From Bog-950 sp964615305 (GTDB lineage Bacteria; Bacteroidota; Bacteroidia; Chitinophagales; LD1), in contig CAZTNA010000001.1 of NCBI GenBank assembly GCA_964615305.1, forward strand, positions 1 through 64,000: a DNA stretch of 64,000 nt, written 5' to 3'. The translations under genes and the position numbers were made by a program. Below the pieces are notes generated by a model. The model was not told where the DNA came from. It saw only the letters and a list, made by a program, of their open reading frames with translations, and searched no databases. Shown in pieces: positions 8,466 through 18,400 of the stretch (its first letter is position 1; every line of letters begins with the position of its first letter).

Positions 8466-11400
8466 ATGAAAAAATTTCTACTTCCTGGTGCTTTTCTCTT
8501 AGCTTTTTTATTTGCAGAAATTTATCCGGCACATGCTACACACATCATGGGTGTAGATTTGTCGTATGAGTGTCTTGCACCCGGGCAGTATCGTTTGCGG
8601 TTACAACTCTTCCGCGATTGCCACGGTGTAGATCCGGGTTCTTCGCAAATTGTTTCGTTTTCATCGGCACAATGCAATACAACAAGTTCAGCTACACTAC
8701 AACAGGTAGGCCCGCCTGAAGACATTACACCTGTGTGCCCACAGCAAAGCAATACAGTTTGCAGCGGTGGCGGGCAATACGGAGTTGAAAAATATACGTA
8801 CGAAGGTGTAATGACCTTGCCTGCGGGTTGTGGGAACGATTGGCAATTGGGGTGGACCCAATGCTGTCGCAACGGAGCTATTACAGACTTAACCGACCCA
8901 CTGGGCGAAAATATTTACATCCAGATTTGTTTAGACAATACCGTATCTCCTTGTAATAATTCACCCGTGTTTCTTAATAATCCTATTCCGTTTTACTGTG
9001 CCAATCAGCCCGTTAATTATAACCATGGTGTTATAGATATTGATGGCGACTCGCTGGTGTTTTTAAACGCATGTTGCTTAAATGGTCCCGGGTCAACCGT
9101 TAGTTATTTAGGCGGATTTAATTGTGGTGCTCCCTTCGCAACAACAGGCGGTGGACCTCTTACAGTTGACCTGGTAAATGGAGACATAAACTTTATACCC
9201 AACCAAACACAAATTGGTGTAATGGCAATTTTGGTAAATGAATATCGCAACGGTGTACTGATTGGTTGTGTAGTGCGCGACATGCAGTTTACTATTATCC
9301 CTTGCACCAACCAACTGCCAACAGCTAGCGGTGTGGGGGGCAGCAATAATTACACAATTACAATACCCGCTTGCGCAGACACATGTTTTACAATTACTTC
9401 TGCCGATGCCGATGCAAGCGATGTGGTTACCATGACATCGAACAATGCCATACCCGGAGCCACATTCACTTCTAGCGGAGGTAACAGGCCAACTGGTACT
9501 TTTTGTTGGGGAACCACATCATCAGATGTAGGCACACACTATTTCACTGTAAACGTAGAAGATGACCACTGCCCTATTACCGGCAACAACACATATTCTT
9601 ATACCATTAACGTAATACCCAGTAACGACCCGCCCGTTAACGCTGGTCCCGATGTGCTTTTGTGCCCGGGGGCATCTGCCACACTCACGGCTTCGGTTAC
9701 CGGAGGCACTCCTATAGGTTATGCTTGGAGCAACGGAACTACAACATGGAATACGCAAAGCATCAACGTAAATCCTGCTACTACTACCATTTACACTGTA
9801 ACAGCATTTTATGCCAGCGGGTGCGAAAAAACAGATGCTGTTGTTGTTACTCGCGTGCCTAATCCGAACATCAGTATTTTTCCTACAAACATTACTTTGT
9901 GTTCCGGTGGAAGTGTGAATTTGCTGGTAAGTACCACTGCAGTAAACCCAACATATCACTGGAACCCTACAGCGGGATTAAGTTGTACAAACTGCCCCAA
10001 TCCGGTAGCAACACCAGCAGCTAATACAAACTATTGTGTTTCTATTACCGATGCGTACAACTGCCCCAGCAATACTGTGTGTTCGCAAATCAATATGGCG
10101 GCACCACCGCCACCTCAAAGTTGTGCAGTGTTGTATGCCACCGTTAACGGAACAGGAAATGGTACGCAAGCCAACCCGGCAAGTTTGCAAGGTGCTATCA
10201 ACCTGGCGCAGTGCAATAATTCTATTATTAAATTAGGTATAGGCACGTATACACTCAGTAGTGCAATCACAAACATTACCAGCTATACAACACTCGAGGG
10301 AGGTTTTGATCCTATTACATGGTCCAAAACAAGTTCTGCCGGAGCCACTCGTATTTATAGAGATAACACAAACCCCGAAGGAGTGCCAACCGCACCACGC
10401 ATTGTAGCTATCTATATGAACTCGCAAGCCTACTTTCGTTTTCAGGACATAACCTTCGAAACCCAGGATTGTCCGGCTACCACCGCGGGAAACGTAGCTA
10501 TGAGTAACTATATTTTTCATATGACCAGTTGTAGTAACTACGATTTTGTTCGATGCAGAATGATTACTGGTGATGGGGGTAACGGATTGCCTGGCATTTC
10601 AGGCGTTGCCGGTCTTAATGGATCTCCAGGAACAAATGGATCAGCGGGGGCTATAGATAACGACAGCTATAATGCAACAGGCGGAAACGGAGGCACTGGT
10701 GCAGGAACAGGTTCAGGAACAGGTGGAACTGGCGGTGCGAATGGAGGAAATGGAAACGCAGGTTCTTCATCAACTTCACCTCGCGCAGGTGGTGGTGGTG
10801 GTGGTGGTGGTAGTGGTGGGCAGGCAAATACAGGCGGCTCCGGTGGCAATAGCGGTGGAGTAAATGGCGGTGGCGGTACTTCAGGTGCAAGCGGAGGAAC
10901 AGTAGGTGGTGATGGTGTATTTACGGGCGATGGGAACCCCGGTAATAATGGTTCCGGCTCTAATGGCACTCCGGGTTCAGCCGGTTCAGCCGGCTCAGCC
11001 GGAAGTTTTATTGGTGGATTTTTTGTTCCGGGAAGCATTGGCGGAAATGGAGGAGATGGCGGTGGTGGAACTGGTGGAAGCGGTGGTGGCGGTGGCGGTG
11101 GACAATCTTGCACGTTTTGCACTGACGGCACTGGTGATGCAGGTGGTGGTGGTGGTGGTGGTGGCGAAGGTGGATTAGGAGGAACGGGCGGCTCTGGCGG
11201 TGCGGCCTCTATATCAGTTTATGCGTACAATAATGGTATTGGTGGCAACTTCACCAACTGCGAGTTTTTTATCGGCACTGCTGGCTTAGGGGGAACAGGA
11301 GGAACAGGAGGGGCAGGAGGGGCAGGGGGTAGTGGAGGCAATGGAGCAAACACTGGATCAGAAATTGGAAGGGGCGGAAACGGGGGAGCAGGAGGTATGG

Positions 11401-14400
11401 GCGGTGCGGGTGGTATTGGTGGTAATGGTGCAGCAGGTTCGGCAGGTTTAGTTTATGTAGATGGCGGCACAAGCCCTGGCACCGACTTAACTTTTAATCT
11501 AAGCGGTCAACCGGTAATAAACGTAAACAATGTAGCATGCACATACCGAGATGTTACGTTCAGTTCTGCAACATCAGGCACATGGGATTTCGGTGCTGTA
11601 TCTGCTCCACAAACAGGCAACGGTGCAAGTGTAATTACACAGTACCAAACTTTTGGCAGAAAAGATATTACCTACAACGGAAACGTTTATGCTGGTTTCT
11701 TCAACGTGCCAATAGATGCTAACAGTTTTATTCCAAACATTACTTCAACAGCTCCGGTGTATGGAGTTGATACTTTCATTTTATGTAGAGGATCAACAGC
11801 CAACTTTACAGCAGTTATTCCATCTGCCGATATTTTTGATTGGGATTTTGGAGGCGCAGTTACTCCTAACACATATAACGGATCCGGGGCAGCATTTCAA
11901 ACACTTTCCAACCTTCAGTTTAATACAGTAGGTATTTTTAAAGTTAAAGTTCGGATAAATACCACATGCTGCGGTTACTCACCATATGACTCTGTATGGG
12001 TTATTGTTGACATGGCACCCACACTTTCGTTTAATGGTCCGTTCGCAATATGCCCGGGCAATTCAGTTACGCTTACTGCATCTGGTTCTACGTTTTACTC
12101 ATGGACACCACCCACCGGACTAGATACAGTTTTTGGTGCAACAGTGGTAGCCACACCTTTGGTTACTACTACCTATTTAGTGAGCGGTTACAGTCCTTAT
12201 ACTTTTTGCAGAAAAGATTCGCAGATAACAGTTTCTGTTATAAATCCGCCAACAGTAACATTTACAACAATAGCTGCCACTTGTGGTAACAACGGCTCCG
12301 CAACGGTTATTCCTAACCCTGCAGGCAGTTACAATTATTTATGGAGCGATGCTGCCACTCAAACCACAGCCACAGCCGTAAACTTAACAGCAAATAGCTA
12401 CTCTGTAACTGTTATTGATCAAAACTCTACTTGTTCGGTCACAGATGGTGTAGCTGTACCGTCCGGTAACGGACCTCAAGCATATATTGACAGCAGTGTA
12501 AACGTATCTTGTTTTGGCGCCTGTGATGGCGTTGCTCGGGTGCGCGGTTTGCTGGGCTCCGGAAGTTTTACTTACAGTTGGAGCAATGGTGGCTCAGGGG
12601 CAACTACAAGTGCACTTTGTCCGAATGTTTATACTGCAACAGTAACAGATGTTAGCACCAACTGCACAGCTTCTGCAAGTGTTACTATTAGCCAGCCGAA
12701 TCAGTTACTTGTTAATTTTATTGATACTACCAATGTAACCTGTGCAGCCCTTGCAAATGGATCAGCGCATGGCAATGCAAGTGGAGGTGTGGGGCCTTAC
12801 CAGTACTTATGGAGCGACCCCAACAATCAGGATTCGGCACATGCTGTTAACCTTTTTGCAGGTAATTACACACTTACAGTAATTGATCAAAATGGATGTA
12901 CAGCTATGTTAAGTGTTCCTATTCTTGCTCCTCCACCGTTGGTAGTTGATACAGTTACAGTAACCGATGTGAGTTGTGCAGGTGCCGCTGACGGACAAAT
13001 AGTATTGAGCGCATCAGGAGGTGTGTATCCATACACATATACATGGCAACAGCTACCTGCAGAATTTGATAGTTTGGCACAGAGCATTGCCGGTGGGGCA
13101 TATACTGTTATTGTACAAGACGTTTATACATGTGCTGATACAATGATAATTCCTGTGTTTGAACCACAACCGCTGATGGCAAACGTTTCAAGTACAGATA
13201 GCGTTAGTTGTTTTGGAGGTAGCGATGGTAGTGTGGATTTGAATGCTACCGGTGGCACAACGCCTTACCAATACTCATTAGATGGAACAAACTACCAGCC
13301 ATCACCAACTTTTACAGGACTATCAGCCAACAATTACACAGCCACTGTGCGTGATGCACATCTCTGCATAAGCACAGTAAACTTTACTATCAATCAGCCC
13401 ACGCAGTTATCAGCAACGCTCGCAGGAACTACCGATGTTCTTTGTAATGCGGGTAATGATGGTACTGCCACAATTACTATCACCGGAGGTACACCTGCTT
13501 ACAGCGCAACATTGGGTATGCAAACTGTTTCTACTTCACCATATACATTCAACAACTTAGCAGTAGGCAACTACAACATTACTGCTACAGATGCTAATGC
13601 TTGCACGGCAACAGTTTCTGCCGTTATTAATGAACCAACCGCCTTAGTTTTGAGCTTGGTTAATACCACCCCAACTACTTGTTACGGAGGAAGTGATGGA
13701 GGTATTAATGTTTCTGCTATTGGTGGAACCCTAAATTACACTTACACCATAAATGGAAGCTCACCACAGGCCACAGGTGTGTTTACAGGAGTAAGCGGTG
13801 CGGCAAACATTGTAGCGGTTATTGATGCGAATCTTTGTATCGATACACTTCATATCAATGTTCCTCAACCTATTCAAACAACTTTTCTCGATACTAGTGT
13901 AATTGATGCGAATTGTTTTGGAGGTAATGATGGTAGTATTGATTTAACTGTATCAGGCACTGCCGGCCCGTGGACCATTACATGGAACACAGGCGCAACC
14001 ACAGAAGATATTTCTTCACTTGTAGCAGGAGTTTATGATGTAACTGTAACCGACAACATAGGTTGCGATGCTGTGGGCATCGATTCAATTGTTATTACTC
14101 AACCTGCTGACTTAACTCTTACACAAGTAACGCAAAACGTAAGTTGCTTTGGTGGTAGTGATGGTAGCATTAGTGTAACAGCTACGGGTGGTGTGCCTGC
14201 TTATACGTACGCTTGGAGTGGCGGACAAAGCAGCGCACAGGTTTCTAACTTGAGCGTTGGAACTAACAACGTAACAGTTACTGATGCACATAGCTGTTCA
14301 GAAACACTTTCTAATCTGATTGTAACAGAACCAACACTCCTTACAGTTACTACAAACGTAACTAATGTATCGTGTCCGGGCTTTAGTGATGGAACAATGA

Positions 14401-15317
14401 CCGCAAATGCCGGTGGCGGAACTCCTGCTTATAACTATGCTTGGAGCAATGGAGCGCCTGATAATATGTTAAACACAAACCTTGCTGTAGGTAGTTATTC
14501 GGTAACTGTTACAGATGCTAATAGTTGCACGGCAACTGCCGCAAATGCTATTATTGAATTACCGGGAATTTCAATTTTAGCAGATGTGCACAATGTATTG
14601 TGTTACCCTCTGCAAAATGGTTACGTAAATGTTTCAGCAGCTACTGTTAACCCTCCGGCAAGTTTTGTGTGGAGCAATGGAAGTATTACTGAAGATATTT
14701 ACAGCTTACCCGTAGGAGATTACTCAGTAACTATTACTGATGCCAATAACTGTGTAGTTGACACTTCATTTACAGTTAGTAACGATACTTCGTTCTCTAT
14801 TACCGCTTTTCCCTATGATGCAACTATTGATTTAGGGCAGAGTGTTGACATAACAACAACTACCTTCGGTGGAACTTTGGCAAGCATAATATGGCAGCCG
14901 GCCAATGGCTTAAGCTGCAGCGATTGCGAAAACCCTAACGCATCGCCTTTAGAAAGCATTTACTACATAGCTACAGCTATTTCTGACAGTGGGTGTGTTG
15001 CCAGCGATCGTGTAAACATTACTGTAGTACCCAAGTATGTTATTTTTATTCCGAATGTATTTACACCAAACGGAGATGGCAACAATGATTTTTTTGAAGT
15101 ATTTGGAAATAAGGAAGCATGGAAACAGTTTGAGGTGCAGATTTATAACCGTTGGGGCGAAAAAGTATATGAAAGTGGTGATATGAATTTTAAGTGGGAT
15201 GGAGTTTACAAAGGAGTAATACAAGGTCCCGCTGTGTTTGTTTACAAGGTGAACATCACTTTCATCGATAACTTCACACCTACCTTATATAAGGGTAGTG
15301 TTACAATAATACGGTAA
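8466..15317 (+). CDS. Giant T9SS-exported adhesin: beta-helix with Gly-rich insert, SprB repeats, CHU_C
   Basis: A 2283-residue secreted protein. A signal peptide ends near YPAHA. Residues 25-290 begin THIMGVDLSYECL...LFRDC, a domain common at the N-terminus of Bacteroidota gliding-associated proteins. About 290-390 is cadherin/Ig-like and 391-560 PKD/Ig-like (NAGPDVLLCPG). About 560-700 looks like a parallel beta-helix. About 702-995 is a glycine-rich insert of GGX and short collagen-like triplets. Further beta-helix/Ig-like sequence follows, then about 11 SprB repeats (about 1270-2110; VSCFGGSDGS...GGTPAYTYAW pattern). CHU_C occupies about 2193-2283 (FIPNVFTPNGDGNND, YNRWGEKVYES, WDGVYKG). 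It is a probable surface adhesin exported by the T9SS, like SprB. The next gene on the same strand is a related giant. Confidence 0.9.
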   Translation: MKKFLLPGAFLLAFLFAEIYPAHATHIMGVDLSYECLAPGQYRLRLQLFRDCHGVDPGSSQIVSFSSAQCNTTSSATLQQVGPPEDITPVCPQQSNTVCSGGGQYGVEKYTYEGVMTLPAGCGNDWQLGWTQCCRNGAITDLTDPLGENIYIQICLDNTVSPCNNSPVFLNNPIPFYCANQPVNYNHGVIDIDGDSLVFLNACCLNGPGSTVSYLGGFNCGAPFATTGGGPLTVDLVNGDINFIPNQTQIGVMAILVNEYRNGVLIGCVVRDMQFTIIPCTNQLPTASGVGGSNNYTITIPACADTCFTITSADADASDVVTMTSNNAIPGATFTSSGGNRPTGTFCWGTTSSDVGTHYFTVNVEDDHCPITGNNTYSYTINVIPSNDPPVNAGPDVLLCPGASATLTASVTGGTPIGYAWSNGTTTWNTQSINVNPATTTIYTVTAFYASGCEKTDAVVVTRVPNPNISIFPTNITLCSGGSVNLLVSTTAVNPTYHWNPTAGLSCTNCPNPVATPAANTNYCVSITDAYNCPSNTVCSQINMAAPPPPQSCAVLYATVNGTGNGTQANPASLQGAINLAQCNNSIIKLGIGTYTLSSAITNITSYTTLEGGFDPITWSKTSSAGATRIYRDNTNPEGVPTAPRIVAIYMNSQAYFRFQDITFETQDCPATTAGNVAMSNYIFHMTSCSNYDFVRCRMITGDGGNGLPGISGVAGLNGSPGTNGSAGAIDNDSYNATGGNGGTGAGTGSGTGGTGGANGGNGNAGSSSTSPRAGGGGGGGGSGGQANTGGSGGNSGGVNGGGGTSGASGGTVGGDGVFTGDGNPGNNGSGSNGTPGSAGSAGSAGSFIGGFFVPGSIGGNGGDGGGGTGGSGGGGGGGQSCTFCTDGTGDAGGGGGGGGEGGLGGTGGSGGAASISVYAYNNGIGGNFTNCEFFIGTAGLGGTGGTGGAGGAGGSGGNGANTGSEIGRGGNGGAGGMGGAGGIGGNGAAGSAGLVYVDGGTSPGTDLTFNLSGQPVINVNNVACTYRDVTFSSATSGTWDFGAVSAPQTGNGASVITQYQTFGRKDITYNGNVYAGFFNVPIDANSFIPNITSTAPVYGVDTFILCRGSTANFTAVIPSADIFDWDFGGAVTPNTYNGSGAAFQTLSNLQFNTVGIFKVKVRINTTCCGYSPYDSVWVIVDMAPTLSFNGPFAICPGNSVTLTASGSTFYSWTPPTGLDTVFGATVVATPLVTTTYLVSGYSPYTFCRKDSQITVSVINPPTVTFTTIAATCGNNGSATVIPNPAGSYNYLWSDAATQTTATAVNLTANSYSVTVIDQNSTCSVTDGVAVPSGNGPQAYIDSSVNVSCFGACDGVARVRGLLGSGSFTYSWSNGGSGATTSALCPNVYTATVTDVSTNCTASASVTISQPNQLLVNFIDTTNVTCAALANGSAHGNASGGVGPYQYLWSDPNNQDSAHAVNLFAGNYTLTVIDQNGCTAMLSVPILAPPPLVVDTVTVTDVSCAGAADGQIVLSASGGVYPYTYTWQQLPAEFDSLAQSIAGGAYTVIVQDVYTCADTMIIPVFEPQPLMANVSSTDSVSCFGGSDGSVDLNATGGTTPYQYSLDGTNYQPSPTFTGLSANNYTATVRDAHLCISTVNFTINQPTQLSATLAGTTDVLCNAGNDGTATITITGGTPAYSATLGMQTVSTSPYTFNNLAVGNYNITATDANACTATVSAVINEPTALVLSLVNTTPTTCYGGSDGGINVSAIGGTLNYTYTINGSSPQATGVFTGVSGAANIVAVIDANLCIDTLHINVPQPIQTTFLDTSVIDANCFGGNDGSIDLTVSGTAGPWTITWNTGATTEDISSLVAGVYDVTVTDNIGCDAVGIDSIVITQPADLTLTQVTQNVSCFGGSDGSISVTATGGVPAYTYAWSGGQSSAQVSNLSVGTNNVTVTDAHSCSETLSNLIVTEPTLLTVTTNVTNVSCPGFSDGTMTANAGGGTPAYNYAWSNGAPDNMLNTNLAVGSYSVTVTDANSCTATAANAIIELPGISILADVHNVLCYPLQNGYVNVSAATVNPPASFVWSNGSITEDIYSLPVGDYSVTITDANNCVVDTSFTVSNDTSFSITAFPYDATIDLGQSVDITTTTFGGTLASIIWQPANGLSCSDCENPNASPLESIYYIATAISDSGCVASDRVNITVVPKYVIFIPNVFTPNGDGNNDFFEVFGNKEAWKQFEVQIYNRWGEKVYESGDMNFKWDGVYKGVIQGPAVFVYKVNITFIDNFTPTLYKGSVTIIR
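10788..10811 (+). repeat. (GGT)8 in-frame microsatellite
   Basis: Eight perfect GGT units, each in codon phase and each coding Gly (residues about 775-782 of the first giant adhesin). Slippage would change length by whole Gly residues without a frameshift. Confidence 0.95.
11142..11162 (+). repeat. (GGT)7 in-frame microsatellite
   Basis: Seven perfect GGT units in codon phase, followed by GGC, in the same glycine-rich insert (residues about 893-899). Confidence 0.95.
12270..14790 (+). repeat. SprB repeat array (about 11 units), first giant adhesin
   Basis: About eleven units of roughly 70-85 residues, each starting near V-S/T-C-x-G-G-x-D/N-G-S and containing a GG-x-x-x-Y-x-Y-x-W-S-N-G core, then a G-x-Y-x-V-T-V-T-D segment ending in Cys. 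Units are clearly divergent from each other, unlike those in the adhesin at the right edge of the window. Confidence 0.85.
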
Positions 15318-15496
15318 TACATATTGCTATCTATTAATGTAGTAAAAATTGCAAGCTAATGCACAAATGGTATGCAACATTTCATCTTAGAATACAGTCT
15401 TTATCAGGCAGAGTCTTCATGGTAAAATGCAGAACTAAAAATGATACATTTACTGCTCTGTAAAATTACGTACAAGCTACCCATATTAAGGTGAAA

Positions 15497-18400
15497 ATGA
15501 AGAAAATTTATCTGTTGGCATTTACTGTTGCTTTGTTTATTGTTTCACAGGCACAGCCACTGAACGATGATTGTATTAACGCTACCCCAATAACTATTCC
15601 TGCCTCTGGAAGTGTTTGTATAAACAGTACAAATGTAGCAGCTACTGCAACCAATTGGGCTAACCCAATTTGCGGACAAACAAACTGGCAAAATGATGTT
15701 TGGTTTACTTTTGTTTCTAACGGCTCTCTTACATCAGTTACTGTAATTCCGGCTGGAGGTAGTCCGGCTCAGCAGGTAGGCGTAGCTGTGTTTACAGGAG
15801 GTTGTTTGAACCCAACCGGAACAGGAATTTATTGTGGCGTTTCACCAAATAGCACCGATTCGGTAAGAATAGTTCAAGCAGGTGCAGCCGGTGTTCAGTA
15901 TTGGGTAGAAGTAAGTTCGTTCATAGCAGCAGGAACGTTTCGTATTTGTGTTAATTCTTCAACACCACCTCCAGCTCCCGGCACCAGTTGCGCAACGGCC
16001 ACTTCTGTTTGCGACTTATCATCTTTCACATTGCCCACAGGACCTGCCGGCACAGGTAATTATGACCCATCATGTTTTACTTTAGGAGCTACCTCATCGG
16101 TATGGTATCAGTTTACAGCCGGCACAGCAGGCACGCTGGCCTGGAGCTGCGATCCTCTGTTGGCAAACACCGAATTAGATTGGGCACTGTTTGATATTAC
16201 GGGAGGTTGTGCTCCGGCCAACCTTAATGCTAATACACTCCGTTGCAATTACAACTATACCACTCAAGGCTCATTTCCGGTAGGTATGTCAACCACATCA
16301 GGTACTATATGCCCGTCAACTGGTTTGCCCGGCACCGCCCCGGGAGAGTTTTGTCCATCACTGAATTTAGTTGCCGGCAGAACGTACGCAATTATGATTG
16401 ATAATTTTTCAGCTAATTCATCGGGATGGAATTTTAGTTGGGCAGGAAGCACATTTCAAATGGCACCTACTGCATCTTTTACTGTTACACCACCTAAGGT
16501 GTGTGGCAGTTCAGGTACCGCCACTATTAATAATACCAGTGTGGCTGCGTCAACTTACCTTTGGAATTTTGGTGATGGTTCTCCTACCTCTACATCTGCA
16601 GCGCCCGGCACACACAACTATACAGCTCCCGGAACTTATGTTATTTCATTAACTGCAAATACTCCGGCTGGTTGCAGTGATGTTACATCGCAGTCGTTTC
16701 AGGTAATACCTAACCCAATACTAACAACTGTTAGTGATACTATTTGCCCAGGTTTTAACGCTACTATTTCTGTCAGTGCTGACATTACCGGAGGAACTTA
16801 CTCATGGAGCGGGGGAGCTGGTAATACAGCGAGCGTTACAGTGTCGCCTGCCACAACATCAACCTATACGGTTACATACACCTCACCTGATAACTGTACG
16901 GCTACAGCCACAGCAACCGTGAATGTACTTAATGCTAATTTTACAGTTAATGCAGGAGTTGATACTACTATTTGCACCAACCAAACAATAGTATTAAACG
17001 GTAGTGTAAACCCCGCAGGTAGTTACACATATGCGTGGAGCCCTAATGGCTCGTTAACTAATGCCAGCACCTTAACCCCTACAGCATCCCCCATTTCTTC
17101 AACGGTATATATTTTAACTGTAACAGATGTAAACGGATGTTCTGTAACAGATAATGTTTTGGTAAGTGTAAATGGAATTGGTGTTCCCGTAAACGCATCA
17201 GTTACACCGGCTATTGTTTGCCCGGGGCAGCAAGTAATACTAAGGGCAGACGCTATACCCACAACCTGTGGGCCAACAGTGCTATGTAACGGAAACTCTT
17301 TGTCAGATACCATCATAGGCGGCCCTTACGTTAATCAGCCGGGCACCTCAACCCAGTCGCCAACTTTGCTTGGTAACTTTTTAAGAAGCGGAAGAAATCA
17401 AATGCTCTATACAGCTGCTGAACTTAATACAGTTCTAGGTGGGCCCTGCACTATCAGAACTATCAGTTTTTTCATTAGTATTTTCAACAGTAACGCGTTC
17501 TTGCAAAACTTTGCTATCAAAGTAGCGTGCACCAGTACAAATGCTTTAAATAACTGGGAGGGTAACCTCATCACTGTATTTACATCAGCAGCATTTCAAC
17601 CATCTGCAGGTGTAAACAACTTTAACCTTTCAACACCATTTGCCTGGGATGGGGTTTCAAACTTGGTTGTAGATATTTGCTGGAACAATCCATCAACCTT
17701 TGGAAATCAGAATAACAAAGCGCTTTGTGCAAATACAGCCTTTAATAGTTACCTCAGCCTCTTTGGAAGCACTGATATGTGCGGCACGGCAACTGCCCCC
17801 ACAGTTTCAACTTTACGTCCGGCAGTTCGTTTTAATTACTGTATTCCTGATATAAATGATTACACCATTCTTTGGACACCTAACACCGGACCAAACACTG
17901 TGGCTATTCCGGATTCCAGCGTTACACCGGCAAACCCACTCACAACTCAGAGCTACACTATTAATGTATCAAATGGAGGTTGCACCGGTAGCGATGTGGT
18001 TACCGTGCAGGTTGACACTTCTCGTGTAAGCGCTGGCCCAGATAAAAGCACATGCCCTGGGGTATCCGTTCCTCTATTAGCTACAGTCATTGGAACCGTA
18101 CTTCCTGGTCCGGCTTCATTCGTTTGGACAACTTTGTCAGGAACAAATGTAGGCAATACCCAAAATATAAATGTTTCACCTGCTACTAATACAACCTATG
18201 TTGTAACTATGAATGGTGGTTCATGTATTAAACGAGATACAATAATGGTGAGCGTAACCGGATTAACTGTAACACCAACAGTAACAAATATTACTTGTTG
18301 GGCACAAAATAACGGAAAGATAAAGTTAACTCATAACGGAACAGCTCCTTTTAGTTATGTATGGAGCGCTAATGCAAACACACTTAATCGCGATTCAGCA

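Larger units (their letters stand above)
10570..11450 (+). repeat. Glycine-rich GGX-repeat region inside the first giant adhesin
   Basis: Codes for residues about 702-995, made mostly of Gly-Gly-X and Gly-X-Y triplets with X often Thr, Ser, Asn or Ala. Stretches such as GVAGLNGSPGTNGSAG look collagen-like and others, GTGGTGGAGGAGGSGG, look like polyglycine. One short non-repetitive loop contains a Cys pair (CTFCTDGTGD). The region includes pure in-frame GGT runs at 10788-10811 (eight copies) and 11142-11162 (seven copies). Confidence 0.9.

Noticed and set aside
10667..11131. Antisense proline-rich reading frame of about 154 residues
   Set aside because: It is the complement of the Gly-rich repeat; GGX codons read backwards give Pro-rich frames. 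No start context or independent support.
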